Of a stretch of DNA of 64,000 nucleotides, positions 34,481-46,649 are shown piece after piece. The stretch spans positions 16,678,001-16,742,000 of the forward strand of contig CM114271.1 in the NCBI GenBank assembly GCA_050084515.1, in the 5' to 3' direction. Both the position numbers and the translations under genes were made by a program. This DNA comes from Blasia pusilla. Its lineage: Eukaryota; Marchantiophyta; Marchantiopsida; Blasiales. A model generated the notes under the pieces. It ran no database searches. It worked only from the letters and a program-made list of their open reading frames with translations, and was not told the DNA's origin. The first letter of the stretch is position 1, and every line of letters begins with the position of its first letter.

Positions 34481-37077
34481 AATATTAAAATAAAATATAG
34501 AAAAATATGAAAGAAAATATAGAAAAGACTAAACATCTAAAAGGCATTATGATTACGACTTTATGAATGAACTTCCAACTGTCATAATCTACATATTTAT
34601 AATAGTTGGACTAGTCTCAACTACCAAAGTAGGCTCAATTTGAAGTTGAAGCCTTTCTTTCTTTTTTTGCACTCTCGATAGTAGGCCTTTTTTTCTTTTC
34701 TTTGAAAGCTTCCATTTTTTCAGTGCTAACGGCTCATTTTTGTTTTTGGGCTTCACCACATAGAACCTTCCGAATATCACGTACATGTGTAGGATTTGAT
34801 GGAACTATAAGTCTGAAACAACAGGAGAATTTTGGAAATTGAGAAATATTAAATTAGTGAACAACAATATGAAGTGTGGAGAATTCAACGTGTTGAATGA
34901 TCTTGAATAGAGTGGACTTACGTTGGAGAATTTTCGTTGATGACTCCAACTCCCGTGTTTCTTTGTTGTGCTAAAATTCTCTTGCGATGGGCACGCAATT
35001 TTTATTGTGTCTTTGCAAGCATCAATTTTCTTGAAGTCACACAAATATGTAGGATTCGATTGAACAAGAAGTCTGCCAACAAATTGTAGGGGGGTTCAAC
35101 ATTAAAGCTTGTGAACAAATAGTCATAGAAGTTGTCGTAATGTAATTGAACTCTACAGTCTCATCAAAGAAATGCGAAGTTCAAAGATATGGCAAAAGTG
35201 AATTGGGCTTACATCGGAGACGTGTGTTTCAATACACCAATTTGTCCTTTTGCACTATGTGTTGGAACTCTTGTATTTGTAATAACAACGAGTCCACAAA
35301 TAGGCATCTTGCACTCGCCATCTATATAACACTCTAAAATAAGACAAGTGGAAAAAGTGGTGTGAAAAAAACAAAAAATGGTAAAATTGAATGGTTAAAA
35401 GTTGAAAGGAGAGTAGAACTTTGTTAGAAATAAAAAAAAGGAAAAAAAAACCTATAAAAATTCTCTTGGAGAAAAATATTTTAAGATTTTATGTAATTTC
35501 TTAAATTTAGCAGAGATTTAAGAAGAGGATTTAAACTGTGAAAAAAAAGATAAAATTGAAAGGAGGATTAAAAAAGATAAAAACGAAATAATTAAAATTA
35601 GGAAGTGAGAAAATTAGTAAAAGTAATTATTAAATACTTATTTTTTATTTTTAATAAGTAATTAAATAATTTTCAGGTTAGGATCGCTCGACCCTAACCC
35701 TAACCTACTGGCCCCCTCCCTAACCTAAAGATCCCGGGCACCCTTGATGGGACAGCGAAGGTGCGTCTAGCGTCTCCGTTGCCCCCTTCCCATTAACCCC
35801 CCCTCTCTCACGCCATTCTCACTTACTCTCCTGTTCACTCTCAATTCCGCTTTGCTCGGTCTGTTTGCTCTCATCTTGTCTCTTCTCTTTCTTCTTTGCT
35901 TGGCGCTTCTTGCCAGACCGTGGTCGGATTCATTTGTGGCTTCGCTTCGCCATGCTCTTGTTGAGGTGCTCAAAAGTGATCTGGGTCCTTTTCAGTACTC
36001 GCCCTTTAGGAGCTCGTGAGTTTCCAAGAGCTCATGAGCTTGCAGCGAGAGAGCGGCGCCTTCTCTACTAGAATTTCTCTCAACTTGCTTGTTGTCCTAT
36101 TCGTCCTATGTGCCTCTGCCCGCTACTCCAATATTCTTGAGTTTTCCCTCTCGTGTTCAGCTCCCGGGTTGTGTAGTCCGCTTCAAGCGTGCTATTTTCC
36201 AGCAATGGGTGAGAGGGAATTAGGGAGGTTTTTCATAGTAGTGTTAGGATTTTTGGAGCGAGAAGGCATTCTTGCGGAGCGTGAGATGCATCACGGCGAG
36301 AGTTGCCTTGCTCTCATGGTTCTCCAGGTCTGATGGGTTTCTACAGTGTGGTCATACATAGTTTTTGCAGCATTGTTGACTTGCAAGGGCGGGTGGATGC
36401 CTACTCGGGGTTTGCAGTACTCGAGTTAAGAACTTCTAGACAAGACTTTCAAACACATGCTTCCACACATAACGTTCATGACAGTAAATTTCCACAAAAC
36501 ATTTTATATTGCAAGGTAATCTTACAATGTGTAGACTAGACTTCTCTGTGTTCGGTCTACACGATAGAGTTAGAGCTCAAGACTATCTGTACATTTACTA
36601 CCATACCTTCACGCTTGTTCGCTTTTCGACCTTTAGGCGCATGTGTGACAGGCTTGGCTTCCAAACCCCTTGAGACTGGGGATTCATTTTTGGACGGCTG
36701 TATAGGTGTTTAGAGACACTTCTTTGCAGATGAGCCTTCACCATTGCACTCTTTTTTGGTGTTGGGTCTCTTGAGTTGATACTGTGGGCACCCTTGCAAT
36801 TCTATTTTAACATCCATGGTTTCCCGGAGCCCTCGACAGGCCTCGAGAAATAATCTCCGTCTGATCTTGTAGCCTCTCCTTCAATGGGAAGAGAATCCAT
36901 GCGTGCGTCCCTGAGGATTGTATTTAGTCCCCCAAGGAGGGCAAATGTCTAGTGAAAATTTCTCCTAGCACTCAAGCGGATGCAGTCCTCTTGAGATATC
37001 AGGGACATAGGGGAGTTTCTAAAATCAACGTATGGCGCCTTAACACCATAATGTTTTTGCGATGAAACAAAAGCATT
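34481..37077. other. no recognised gene
   Basis: 34480-35690 is AT-rich and includes a weak duplication: a TGTAGGATT-GAT block followed by AAGTCTG at about 34788 and 35051. 35760-36340 is less AT-rich with C/T-rich runs and open stretches at 35865-36071 and 36016-36333. These could belong to a 5' exon, but no domain or splice partner was identified. Confidence 0.3.
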
Positions 37078-37116
37078 CCCAAGGAAAGGGGGAGATACTC
37101 TTCCCCTTTCCTTGGG
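37078..37116. repeat. perfect inverted repeat, 14-bp arms
   Basis: Arms CCCAAGGAAAGGGG and CCCCTTTCCTTGGG flank an 11-base loop. It could be a terminator-like or transposon-derived hairpin. No gene ends next to it. Confidence 0.8.
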
Positions 37117-37183
37117 TCAATTTTTTTGTTGTTCTTGTAGTGGCCATGGTTTGCTTTACTACCCTTGACTTGTGTGCATAGAT

Positions 37184-37283
37184 GTGATGGGAGCAAACTT
37201 GGAGTCGCCTCATATTGGACCCGCCTAAGGGCCGTCTTGCAGAGCTATGATGGGAGTCAAATCCTGAGTCGCCTCAACCGTTG
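37184..37283. repeat. diverged ~63-bp tandem duplication
   Basis: GATGGGAGCAAACTTGGAGT and a related GATGGGAGTCAAATCCTGAGT stretch, both running into CGCCTCA, lie about 63 bases apart. The open stretch at 37165-37437 crosses them but has no known domain. Confidence 0.6.
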
Positions 37284-38719
37284 GAAGTCGGACCGAGAAC
37301 CTATTGGAGATCCAAGCGACAATGGAGACCTTCGAAAGCAAGAAGAGACTCAATCCGAAGGTAACTTGGGAGTCGTTGGAGGATGCCGGGAGTTTCAAAG
37401 AAATTGTTGCAACTCAGCTAGATTGCACCACTTATAGACGTGCTAGTAAATCTTGCGATACACAATGCATCTTAGCTGGAAAGTATAAGTCTATTCTATT
37501 GGCATGCGTTGTATTACTGTATCAATTATGTTGAACACATCATGTAGAACTTACCAACATACAATAGCAAAGAGCTTCTACATCTGTGAGTTGAAGGAAG
37601 CTAAATAAAGCTGTCACATTACGTGTCACTGCCTGCTACTGTAAATAAAGGTTTGAAATCACGCATCATTTCTTGCTACTTTACAGAATGTAAAATTGAA
37701 GTGCTTATTTGGAGATCTAAACCTCGCATTCAACTCCTTCGGCAACAAAATGCATGCAATAAATATTGTGCAACCCTCAAAGGTGGAAAACTCTAGAAGC
37801 CGCCGAAAACCCTCAGAACGACCCCCCCAGAAAGAACTAAGACGTTCATCAACGGACCTCCTTGAAGAGATCCTTCAGCAACACATCCAAATCTTTTCCA
37901 TGAACGGTAGTCGTTTAAAACAAAGTATCGGTTTTTCGATACCAAATTTGAAATGCAATGCAGCCCAGGATGCAAAGCCTTAACCTACGTCAAGAGAACA
38001 AAGCAAAGCAACAGACCACTAACGCATGGTAGAATATTATTAACAAAAACTACCAGGTATCATAACGTGGAGTGGTCCTCTAGGAGAAGGCAATCTCCCG
38101 TAATAGTATAGATATATACTATTTTTGGAAATATGAGTTTATTTTTTATTTTTTATTCCATGCATGATATATGATATACCTATTATATATGGCACCGGTA
38201 TTTTTATTAGTGGTTTGAATGTACAAAACATAAGAGCTACTATAGATCATCTCTACTTTAGTCCACCAACATAGAAGCAACAAATGCCTTAGATGTTGAG
38301 ATGATAAGAGGCAAATGAATGAGTGATTAAGGAGTAAAGCCTTAATTATCACTAGTATTCAACCCATGCTTTCCACCATATCAATAATATGTTGAAAAAA
38401 AATCTAATGTTATGAAAAATTTAATTACTACTATTGTTAAGCACGTGCTATGGAATAGATCAATTTATTTTTTTAAATGTGTGTCGTGAACTTGTTATCC
38501 CAATGTCAAAGTTAATAAATAAAAAAACTCGTCTCCTTTAATGATATAAAAGAAAAGTAATTTGAATTTTTGAACATTTGTGAACATCTTGTATAAGGTC
38601 CGCACACAACATGTTCATACACTTAAAATGGAATCTAGTTATGCTACCAATATGTAATTTCGTTTGGAATGCTATAATAAGTTAGAAGGATGTGCCTTTT
38701 TTGCCATTATTCTCTCCAA
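37284..38719. other. no recognised gene
   Basis: An open stretch at 37696-37983 (95 codons) has no recognisable domain. The rest is AT-rich. Nothing else can be supported. Confidence 0.35.
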
Positions 38720-38987
38720 GGTTGCATGTAGACAAAGTGCGTACTATGGAAGGACTTGTCCATATAGACCCCACCTTCATTCCCTCCACTTGCCTTCATG
38801 TTGCATACTTTCCTATTTCTGCCTCCCTCCACTTCCTTCCCCCTTTGTGCCCCACTAGCCCTTGCCTTACCTTCCATCATAACCTATAAGTGTGGGCCCC
38901 ATATTTTGCAATCCATATTTGTGGACATCTCCAAACTTGTGTGTTCATGTGTGTCATAAAGACCGACTTGTCCACTTTTGTGCAACC
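38720..38987 (+). mobile_element. MITE-like dispersed repeat, copy 2
   Basis: This 268-bp block starts GGTTGCATGTAGACAAAG and ends TTTTGTGCAACC, with 7-bp GGTTGCA/TGCAACC inverted ends. It shares the inner blocks of the copies at 24248, 57233 and 61796 and is the shortest copy. Confidence 0.65.
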
Positions 38988-41589
38988 ATGATTCTCTCTA
39001 GGTCGAGAACATGGGTTGTTGCATTTGTGAATCAGAGTAAATTTTAGGTGATAATCATGTCAATGTTTCCTTCTTGTCACTCTTGAAAGAAATTGGTGAT
39101 CTTGAGATCATAGTGGAACACTAGATCCCCTAGAGATTTCTTATGGTGCTATGATATTATCTTGTAATTATAACTAGTTGACACATATCATTCAAGAATT
39201 GCCTTGATATTCTCGTGTAATCATAACTAGTTGAGACATAATCATACATTTCTTGTGGTGCCATGATATTCTCGTGTAATCATATCAGTGCTTGCGTAAT
39301 CCATGGTCCCTCTTTTAGAAACTCTGAACGATTTTTTTACACAAAAATAGCCCACTAATGTCAAGATGTATTTTTTAAGTAGACATGTGTTAGAGTGAGG
39401 CAAAACTCCCAAAGAAATCAATCCTCCTAAATAGTTATCCGTTGAAACTTTTACAATGTGGATTTTTCTTCTATGGACCTTGTGGTCTGGAGACCTATAT
39501 TGCTAATGTGGACCAATTCTTGTTGAGACATCATTGGTAGCAACGACCACCGTAGAGGTAAATTGGAGCTAGCCTTCATTTTACTTTCAAACAACCAATC
39601 AAAAGGAAAAACTTTTCAGGTCAAGGGGAGGTATTTTATCATTTATTTGGATACACTATATGAGGAAAAAAAAACACTCCAAGACAACCATTTGAAATAC
39701 TAGAAGAAATCTTGGTGATAGAAGAAATACTTTTGTAAATAGAAGTAGACAATTGCAATTTTCCCATAAATAATAACCCTCTTCCCTTCTCCCTTTCTAA
39801 TATTATAATGTAAATTTCAATGTGTGCATGAGATTCGAATAGCGAGTGGGCAAGCATGACTTCCTTCTAATTCCACCATGGGATTAACGGCCAAAAAGCC
39901 CACATGGGACTGAATTGACTAGTGGCAAGAATGCATGTAGAGACAAATTCCACATGGAGGTTAGATCTAGATGGATGATACCACAATCCCCCACCTTTCA
40001 TTGGAGGTCGTTCTTAACCATACATATCAATATTTCACATGGACTTTCATTAAGGATCCAAGAAAACTTCTTGTATCTAGAGCTTGCTTTGGATAACGTT
40101 ATGCGACAATGGCTGCTCCTTCAAAACTACATCCATGGAGATTTTTCCCTAATATTCATAATAACATGGGATAAATTTTGAAGTTCTTTGAGTTCTTTGA
40201 CACAAAGTACAATCGTCCAAGTATATATGTTCAAAAGGAGGTGGAAGTATTTATACAATCTTCCACTAGAGGCATATCATATTGCAATGAAGATCTCTCT
40301 CGCAATTCTCCGAGGGAATGGCTAAGGTGGTGACGGCATATCTTATAAAAGCATTTATATTATTAAGACAATAAGACTCTTCCTTCTAAGATCGTTCACA
40401 CTTACTAGAAGAAATGAGGACTTCTGAAATAAAATAAAAGAAGGTTTAATGAGTTTTCTACACATCCAGCCCAGTGCATCAATGTAGTACCTATTAACCG
40501 CCATCCAAGGTCATGCTACCTCTACAGCAGTAAAGTTGTATTGAGATAGATACAATGGAGACATTTGGCTGTCTCCACTCACAAATTTCAGGCTCCAAAA
40601 TGCTGAGGGAGTGTGGGCTGTGTGGGTGTCCATCTCTGTACAGTGATTAACTCAATGCCAACCTCCAATAAGTGATTGCTATGCCACTTTGGAGGGCACA
40701 AGAAAAAGCAACTTTCTTTAAAGTCCTTGCAGTATCATCTTAAGTTAACCTTCAACTGAAAGGTCCACTTGAGAAGAGAACTGAACTACTAGTGATATAA
40801 CCGAGTTGGTCCATTAGTGATGAGGGAATTCTTTATACTTGGTGACTCCTTTTTCTTCACTGGGGCTCTGTTTCCACTCTGGGGACTGATATTATGTCCC
40901 TTTGGACTCAAAAAAGAGCTCCATATCTACCTCAAAGTTGGCTCATAGGTTGGCTTATAGGTTCTACATTTACCCCAAAGATCCCTGCCCGGTTGCACAC
41001 GTTGCAATCCACATTCAAGCATAGTGCAGAGGTTTTGGTTCAAGCAGATATGGAGGACTCAATTGCGTCGACATGTCAGGCAATCGACTGATGGTACAGC
41101 AATTCAGAGAGGATGTCCTGTGAATAAAATTGGAGTAGGGATTTTAGTTTTCAGGTTCCGTAAGAGAAGTGGCAGGGGTAGAAACAGGGAAGAAACACAA
41201 TTTTCAGAGATGCATGAGAACCCTTTACAAATGCTAGGTCAACATCCATCTCTCAACCTCAGAGAATCACGAGGGCTGATTTGACACACCCTGCTACAAT
41301 GATATCATAGGAAAGGAGACAGGAAAAGTGATTTGTTTTACGACCTCTTTGCTCAGCCACATTTTGAAGTGAAAAAAGCTGACAGGGACCACCAAGTTGA
41401 TGTTATTTGAGAAGTAATCCTATTCATGCTTTCCAAGCTAGTTATAAACATCCAAGGGTAAACAATGAAACTGCAGTAACAGCAACAAAGGAGTCCATCC
41501 AGCTAGTTATTGAAGATGATAAGATTGTCACACGCTTCCTATCTCAACAGGAAGACAGCTGCACCTAAGAGTAAAAATTTGGAAGTTGC
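38988..41589. other. no recognised gene
   Basis: The stretch contains poly(A/T) runs and short direct repeats, such as a TATTCTCGTGTAATCATA block near 39210 and 39268. Open stretches at 39915-40181 and 41024-41284 show no domain. Confidence 0.35.
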
Positions 41590-41689
41590 ATGATGTTGAT
41601 TCTTCCAACCTTGCATTGTCAATTTTCAGGCGTCCTTGGGATACCTAGAGATTTCAGAATGACCATCATTTGTAGGCCACTCTTCCTTC

Positions 41690-42160
41690 TCACAAGGCTA
41701 CAGACACATCTTCCATATACAATGCTCATGCTGCTTGGACATTTACAATGGCATTTCAAAAGGAGAAGCAAGTTGGGTTCTTTGACATTAAAAGCTTTGG
41801 AGGGTAGTCTATGAACATTCCTTATGAGTTCATCACACATGTGAAGTACTGACATGGAACAGGCTACTGATGGCATTCTGTTATAACTAAATAAGCTCCA
41901 CTTCCAAGTGCGGAATTGTGTGGCCCGATTACTCCAACCTAGCCAAGTCTTCACTCAAAGCTACAGAGACATCTTCCCATACAACACTGCTTGGTTTGAT
42001 AAGGCCAGAGCTTCAAAGGGAAAGAAATGTGAACTCTCTAGCATTAAAGCTTTGAGGTTAGGCACTGGGCATTCCTTCCAAGTCGTCACAAACATGAACA
42101 TGGCAAGAAACGGGCTGCTGATGTAATTCTGTTGTAATGTAACCAGTTCAGCCTTGCTTC
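41690..42160. repeat. diverged tandem duplication, period ~265 bp
   Basis: A block running from a CTACAGA-ACATCTTCC-ATA stretch through CATTAAA(A)GCTTTG(G)AGG to a GATG-(C/A)ATTCTGTT stretch occurs at about 41697-41880 and again at about 41961-42135. The second copy runs towards the 3' side of the adenosyltransferase gene. It is non-coding as far as I can see. Confidence 0.65.
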
Positions 42161-42336
42161 CAAGAACGGAATTGTGTTGTCTAATTTCCACAAGTGCCAC
42201 TACCTTTACTGCAACAATCCGAAAGCAAACGCTGCTATGCGTATCTCATCTCAGTGCTACTCCGCGGCCATGGGATCTGAATTGCAGAAAAGTATGAAGG
42301 TTACCAAGATGCGATTCATTGGATTCAACAAGTAAT

Positions 42337-43212
42337 TCAGGCTCTTCTCCAGACAGTTTCGGGCTTGTCAAGCTTCATGGCCGTGTATCTCGCTGCAGTG
42401 AACAAGAAATCACTCAGACGGTTCAAATACTGAGCTACCGATTGCTCCACCAAATGCTCTGCCACCAACGCAACCACTTTCCTCTCTGCACGCCTGCACA
42501 CTGATCTCGCCGTGTGAAGAGCAGCTGCAGGCAATCCGCCAGACGGAAGTATAAAGCTCGTCAGGGGAGGAAGTTCCTCGTCCATCTTGTCGATCCACCT
42601 CTCCAACGATACCACCCATTCGGGGTCGAACCTGACTTTAGCAACCTTCTTCGAGGAGAAGCTATTCAGAGGCGTGGCTACGGCCGATCCAACATCAAGA
42701 AGCCTCGACTGAATCTCCTCGATCTGCTCCAGCGTGGAAGCCAGCTGGGCTTGTAGGCAGTACTCGTGTGCCAAACCTAGAGCACTATTCAGCTCATCCA
42801 CGTCTCCAAGTGCTTCAAACGTTGCATCGTCCTTTCTTCGTCTCTGCCCATCGTACAGAGACGACTGGCCCTTGTCTCCAGTCCTGGTATAGATCTTCAA
42901 CGCTCCGCTTCCGTCTGATGAGAAGCATCGGGGGAGAATAGGAAGGGATTGAGCAGATAAGTAGACAGCGGATGCCGAAGTTCTCGAGGATGGTAAACCC
43001 AGGAAGCATGGTCTATACCGACCTGATGGAGAAGCTATGAACGCAAACGAGCGCGCAGAAGGCCCTGAAGCTAGTCGTGAGTCCGTGCAGGAGCCTGATA
43101 TCAATGCGCCTTCGCTGCTGCACTGTCCGAGCCATGGCCAAAAATTGACCAATGTGCGAAAATTGCGTGCCTGTTCATGAAGAGACCGCACACAATTCCT
43201 CGCTGAAGGCAT
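42337..43212 (-). CDS. ATP:cob(I)alamin adenosyltransferase (PduO/MMAB type), probably mitochondrial
   Basis: This is one uninterrupted 291-codon frame, ATG at 43210-43212. Residues 1-100 are Arg/Ser-rich with few acids, as in a mitochondrial (or plastid) transit peptide, ending near PRCFSSDGSG. The catalytic domain covers about 105-291: KIYTRTGDKGQSSL (ATP-binding start), LGDVDELNSALG, then ILPSGG, the HTARSVCRRAERKVV helix that binds ATP, and YLNRLSDFLFTAARY. The family transfers adenosyl from ATP to cob(I)alamin and makes the cofactor of methylmalonyl-CoA mutase. Domain length is normal for the family. No intron is needed, in contrast to the gene at 27375-31028. No other cobalamin gene is in the window. 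Land plants are generally thought not to need B12, so the role here is open. Confidence 0.92.
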   Translation of the reverse strand: MPSARNCVRSLHEQARNFRTLVNFWPWLGQCSSEGALISGSCTDSRLASGPSARSFAFIASPSGRYRPCFLGLPSSRTSASAVYLSAQSLPILPRCFSSDGSGALKIYTRTGDKGQSSLYDGQRRRKDDATFEALGDVDELNSALGLAHEYCLQAQLASTLEQIEEIQSRLLDVGSAVATPLNSFSSKKVAKVRFDPEWVVSLERWIDKMDEELPPLTSFILPSGGLPAAALHTARSVCRRAERKVVALVAEHLVEQSVAQYLNRLSDFLFTAARYTAMKLDKPETVWRRA

Positions 43213-44427
43213 GTTCAGAACACCTTTTCCGAGACAAAGAAATCAACGCTGCTCTTCCCACTGACCAACTAATTCAACCAGCGACTCGCTGAGGCTCGCC
43301 CATATATCACTAAGAAACCAAGCTTCATTATTTCACAGCTGCCACTCTCGCCGAACCTCCGGCCTCCGCTTCAATTCTTTTCTGTCAAGGCGCAGTGCCA
43401 GACGCCCATGATACTCCCATCGCCTCCTCCTGCCGGTTCGATTTAATAAGACTCCCCATGCCGCCTGTGAGGTCCAAGGGTTTTGGGTCCTTTCACAACC
43501 GCCCCCATCGGTACTTGCATCATATCACCATATACTCATTCTATCATCATCATATTATCAAGGGCGTTACCCCCAACCGGCGCACAGGACCGGCATCCTT
43601 TGTAAAGCAAGCCGGCAGAAATCGAGAATTTCCGATAGGAGCAGTCATGCATTGGGAGGTTTGCCGACCTGAAAAAGTAAAACGTCGGTTTTCTGCCGAG
43701 ACCCCTTCACCACAACCGGTAGAACACCGACACGTCGTGGAAAAGAATCGGCAGTTTTACCGGGGCACCACTAGGATTGTCAGCACTAGGTATGTTGGGG
43801 GGAACACCGGGAAACCACCGGACTCATAAGGACCCGGTCCCATGCGGCCGGCTTGCAGTCGGGGTCGCCACGATCTCCTTCTCGTAGGTTGGAAATAGGT
43901 GGTAATACGGTCGCAATCTTTTCGCCTTGTGTTTTGACTGCGCGAAGAAGGTTCGGGTCTCATGAATGCTATCTGTCGGATCAAGAATGATCCAGAACCC
44001 TCGGGCCAGGTCTTGGCGACCTCGGCCGCATGGAACCGAGTCCTAAGTGGCGTGCCGAAGAAATCTCCATACATCTGTGACCTAGATCTGTGGCCTGTCA
44101 AATTGTGACCGACTATGGTAGGATAGGGAAGGGTCGGGTCACTTGATCACCAAATGCAACTTAGCCACGTTGCCGTAGGAGGCGGCATGGCGGGCTCGAA
44201 TGCTCGAGCGAGTCGAGCCTCAGCCCTCGGGGCGATAGGGACTCTTTGGGAGTCGGGGTCTCAAGGAGTAGGCTTATTTCACTCGTTTTGACTCAAGACT
44301 CACTCAGGAATTGATACTCAGGATTTGGATTGCGGAGTCGGGACTCTAGTGTATTCTCAATTTCCAGAGGGGGAGAAGCAAATCTCACAGCTTCGTGCTT
44401 GGGTCTCGCCATCGCTAGGATGTCATG
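43213..44427. other. upstream region of the adenosyltransferase gene, then GC-richer anonymous DNA
   Basis: 43213-43460 should include the 5' UTR and promoter of the minus-strand gene. 43460-44427 is GC-richer with CCGG-rich stretches and may be part of another LTR element or of the missing 5' end of copy C. No LTR of the 104-bp type is found before 44428. Confidence 0.4.
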
Positions 44428-45803
44428 ACCATACCGATTATGTCGTAGAGTATAGTGTGCTAGTAAAGGCCATACCTTATGTAGGGCCGTAGTGTCTAGG
44501 TAGGGATGCGGTTTCATACATGGGGTTGGGGGTTTCTAATGTGGAGAGCTTGGAGTGCGGAAGCTCTGTTGAAGTTCATCCAGATCGGGTGAGAGGTTCC
44601 TGTTGCTACTTGTATTATGATCTCATGTGAAGCTATCTGCTTGAGTGTGTGGAGCGTTGCGGATTTCTGCGTGCATGAATCTGGGCGGAAGCGCTGTCGG
44701 ATTTGCGATTCTGGAGGTGTATGGACATCAAGTTTGTCTGATTTTTAGCTCGGAGTACAGAACTCGGTTGTAGCTGATTTTTTGTGGAGAGATAGCTATG
44801 GTGTTCAATTGAATTCTGGTCGAAATAGATTCAATTTTGGTTGAGGATTTGTGGAGTAATTGCTGATCGAAATTTCACGGACTAGCTCAAGGTCTGGCTG
44901 TGGTGGACAGCAGATCGGAGGGGCTGGTTGGTTGGTGATTCGTCCGTTGTTGGAGACGCCTATCCCGTTGGGGGCGCCCTGGTTGGGCCTCTCTCCATAG
45001 CGAAGCATGGCAAAGCATGGCGAATGGGGCGATAGGGGCAAGTCTCAAGCATTTCTCGGCTTCGAGGCAACTCATGGTAGCTTGAGGCGAGTGGGTGTGA
45101 GAGGCAAAGTAAGGAGCAAGGAGCAAGCAAGCAAGCTTGCTTGCTTGGGCATGAGGCAGTTTTTGCATGATTTGTGAGTTGAGTGTTGCATAACTGGTCA
45201 CCCATCTTTGGGCTATTCTGCCTGGAAGAGGCTTAACTACTGAGATCTTAACTATGCCAGTGTACACACTGGTGTAGCTCATTTGGTGTTGTTCGGAGAT
45301 GTGTTAGGCGCTTTATGCATCTCAGGTTTTTGGTTGATGGACCTCTAGCACATAGTATGATGTAGCCTCTCCATGCAGGTGATATTTTCAGGTGCTGCGA
45401 GTGCAACTAGCACATCATCGACCAGCGGCAGAGTAGCTATTGCGTTAGAATTGTATGGTGGGTTCTGTGGATTCAGGGGGCGCCACGTTTGGTGGATTGT
45501 GTTACCTTGATTTCCATTTGCGATTGGAGGGTTGTTGTTGGACTTCTTGTGTTTGGATCCCCTCCATCGTTGCTTCTTGCTTGCGCGCCCATTATTATGG
45601 TTGACGCTGATTTCCACAGTAGTGTTACTCCTGTGTGCTACCTATAGTGAGGTTGGAGTGATGACCAGAAGACCGTGGGAGGCTTTTTGTGGTGATGACA
45701 GGTTAGGTTGCCTACACCCATAGCTAGTAGAGCTAGAATAGTATAGCGACATCGGCGTCACTTGGTTACTTAGTGGTGGTAATTTGGTGGTGGTGCGGCA
45801 TCG
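44428..45803 (+). other. copy C untranslated leader
   Basis: 44428-44535 matches 55538-55645 and then diverges. The remainder up to gag is presumed leader. It holds a perfect 24-bp palindrome at 45124-45147 made of CAAG/CTTG units. Open frames on the minus strand here lack any domain. Confidence 0.5.
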
Positions 45804-46649
45804 GTGTTGGTCATCACGGAGCTGTCTGGTGGTCTGGTTGGGGACCATGGTGCGGACAGTGGTGGTTTTACACGGAGTGGATTGAGGTATCGGCTACCTT
45901 TTCCACTTCCGACGGTTGATGAAGAGAAGGACGTGGGTGTTCCAAACACCGAGTCTTCTACGTTGTTATCGAGTGTTGCAGCTCCATTGATTTGGGACAT
46001 GGATGGGATATATGGGGTCATGAAGGGCCCAAGACAATACTCGGGTGCAGTGGGCACCATTGAGTTGGAGGACTTCATTCAAGAGTTTGATACGTGGTGT
46101 GATATGCAGATGTTGCAGAACGCCACGTTGTTTACACCCTTCTTGGCTTGGAAGGGGTTGTTTCAACACTTGGAGGGACCACCCATGGATGATTACCATG
46201 AGTTTAGGAAGGACCATGTTGCTGAGATTAAGGCGTGGAGACAATATTGGTCTCCATGCTATGTGTCAGTCACCCATGGTGATATTGGTAGTAGTGCTCC
46301 TACTATGCCAGCCAGCCCGACGTTGAGTGGTACGAGTACGAGCCGGAGTGGGGGTACTAGTGGAGGTACCCATGGAAGTACCACTGGGGATACTATTGGG
46401 GATACTAGTGCCCCACCATCGTTCACCCCGATTGCAGAGTTCTTCAAGAGGTTGAAGAAGAACTATCAGGGAGTGAAGACAAAGAAGTTGAGGAGTCTCC
46501 ACGAATTTGAGCGAAAGACTGGTGAGAGTCTTCGTGAGGCATACACTCGTATACGACGCTTGATTTCAGTAACCTAGGGTGTGATTGAGGCTCAGGCAGT
46601 CCAATTTTGGTATGGGATCTTGTACAGAGAGTTGCGTTGCAGGGTACGT
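45804..46649 (+). pseudogene. copy C gag, first part
   Basis: A 257-codon open stretch (45804-46577) carries GGFTRSG, a TIELEDFIQEFDTWCD block, FQHLEGPPMDDYHEF and SLREAYTRIRRLISVT, all aligned with copies A, D and E. A Ser/Thr/Gly-rich linker lies between. A TAG at 46575-46577 stops the frame, and gag sequence (QFWYGILYRELR) continues to 46649, where a 1273-bp insertion breaks it. The ATG chosen is the first in the open stretch; the ancestral start may lie slightly upstream. Confidence 0.8.

Noticed and set aside
35690-35712. CCCTAACCCTAACC resembling vertebrate-type telomere repeats
   Set aside because: It is only two units and not the plant-type CCCTAAA; chance is sufficient. The plant-type match at 13313-13328 was kept instead.
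43460-44427. 5' LTR of copy C
   Set aside because: The stretch is GC-richer and borders the leader, but contains no copy of the 104-bp LTR seen at the 3' end.
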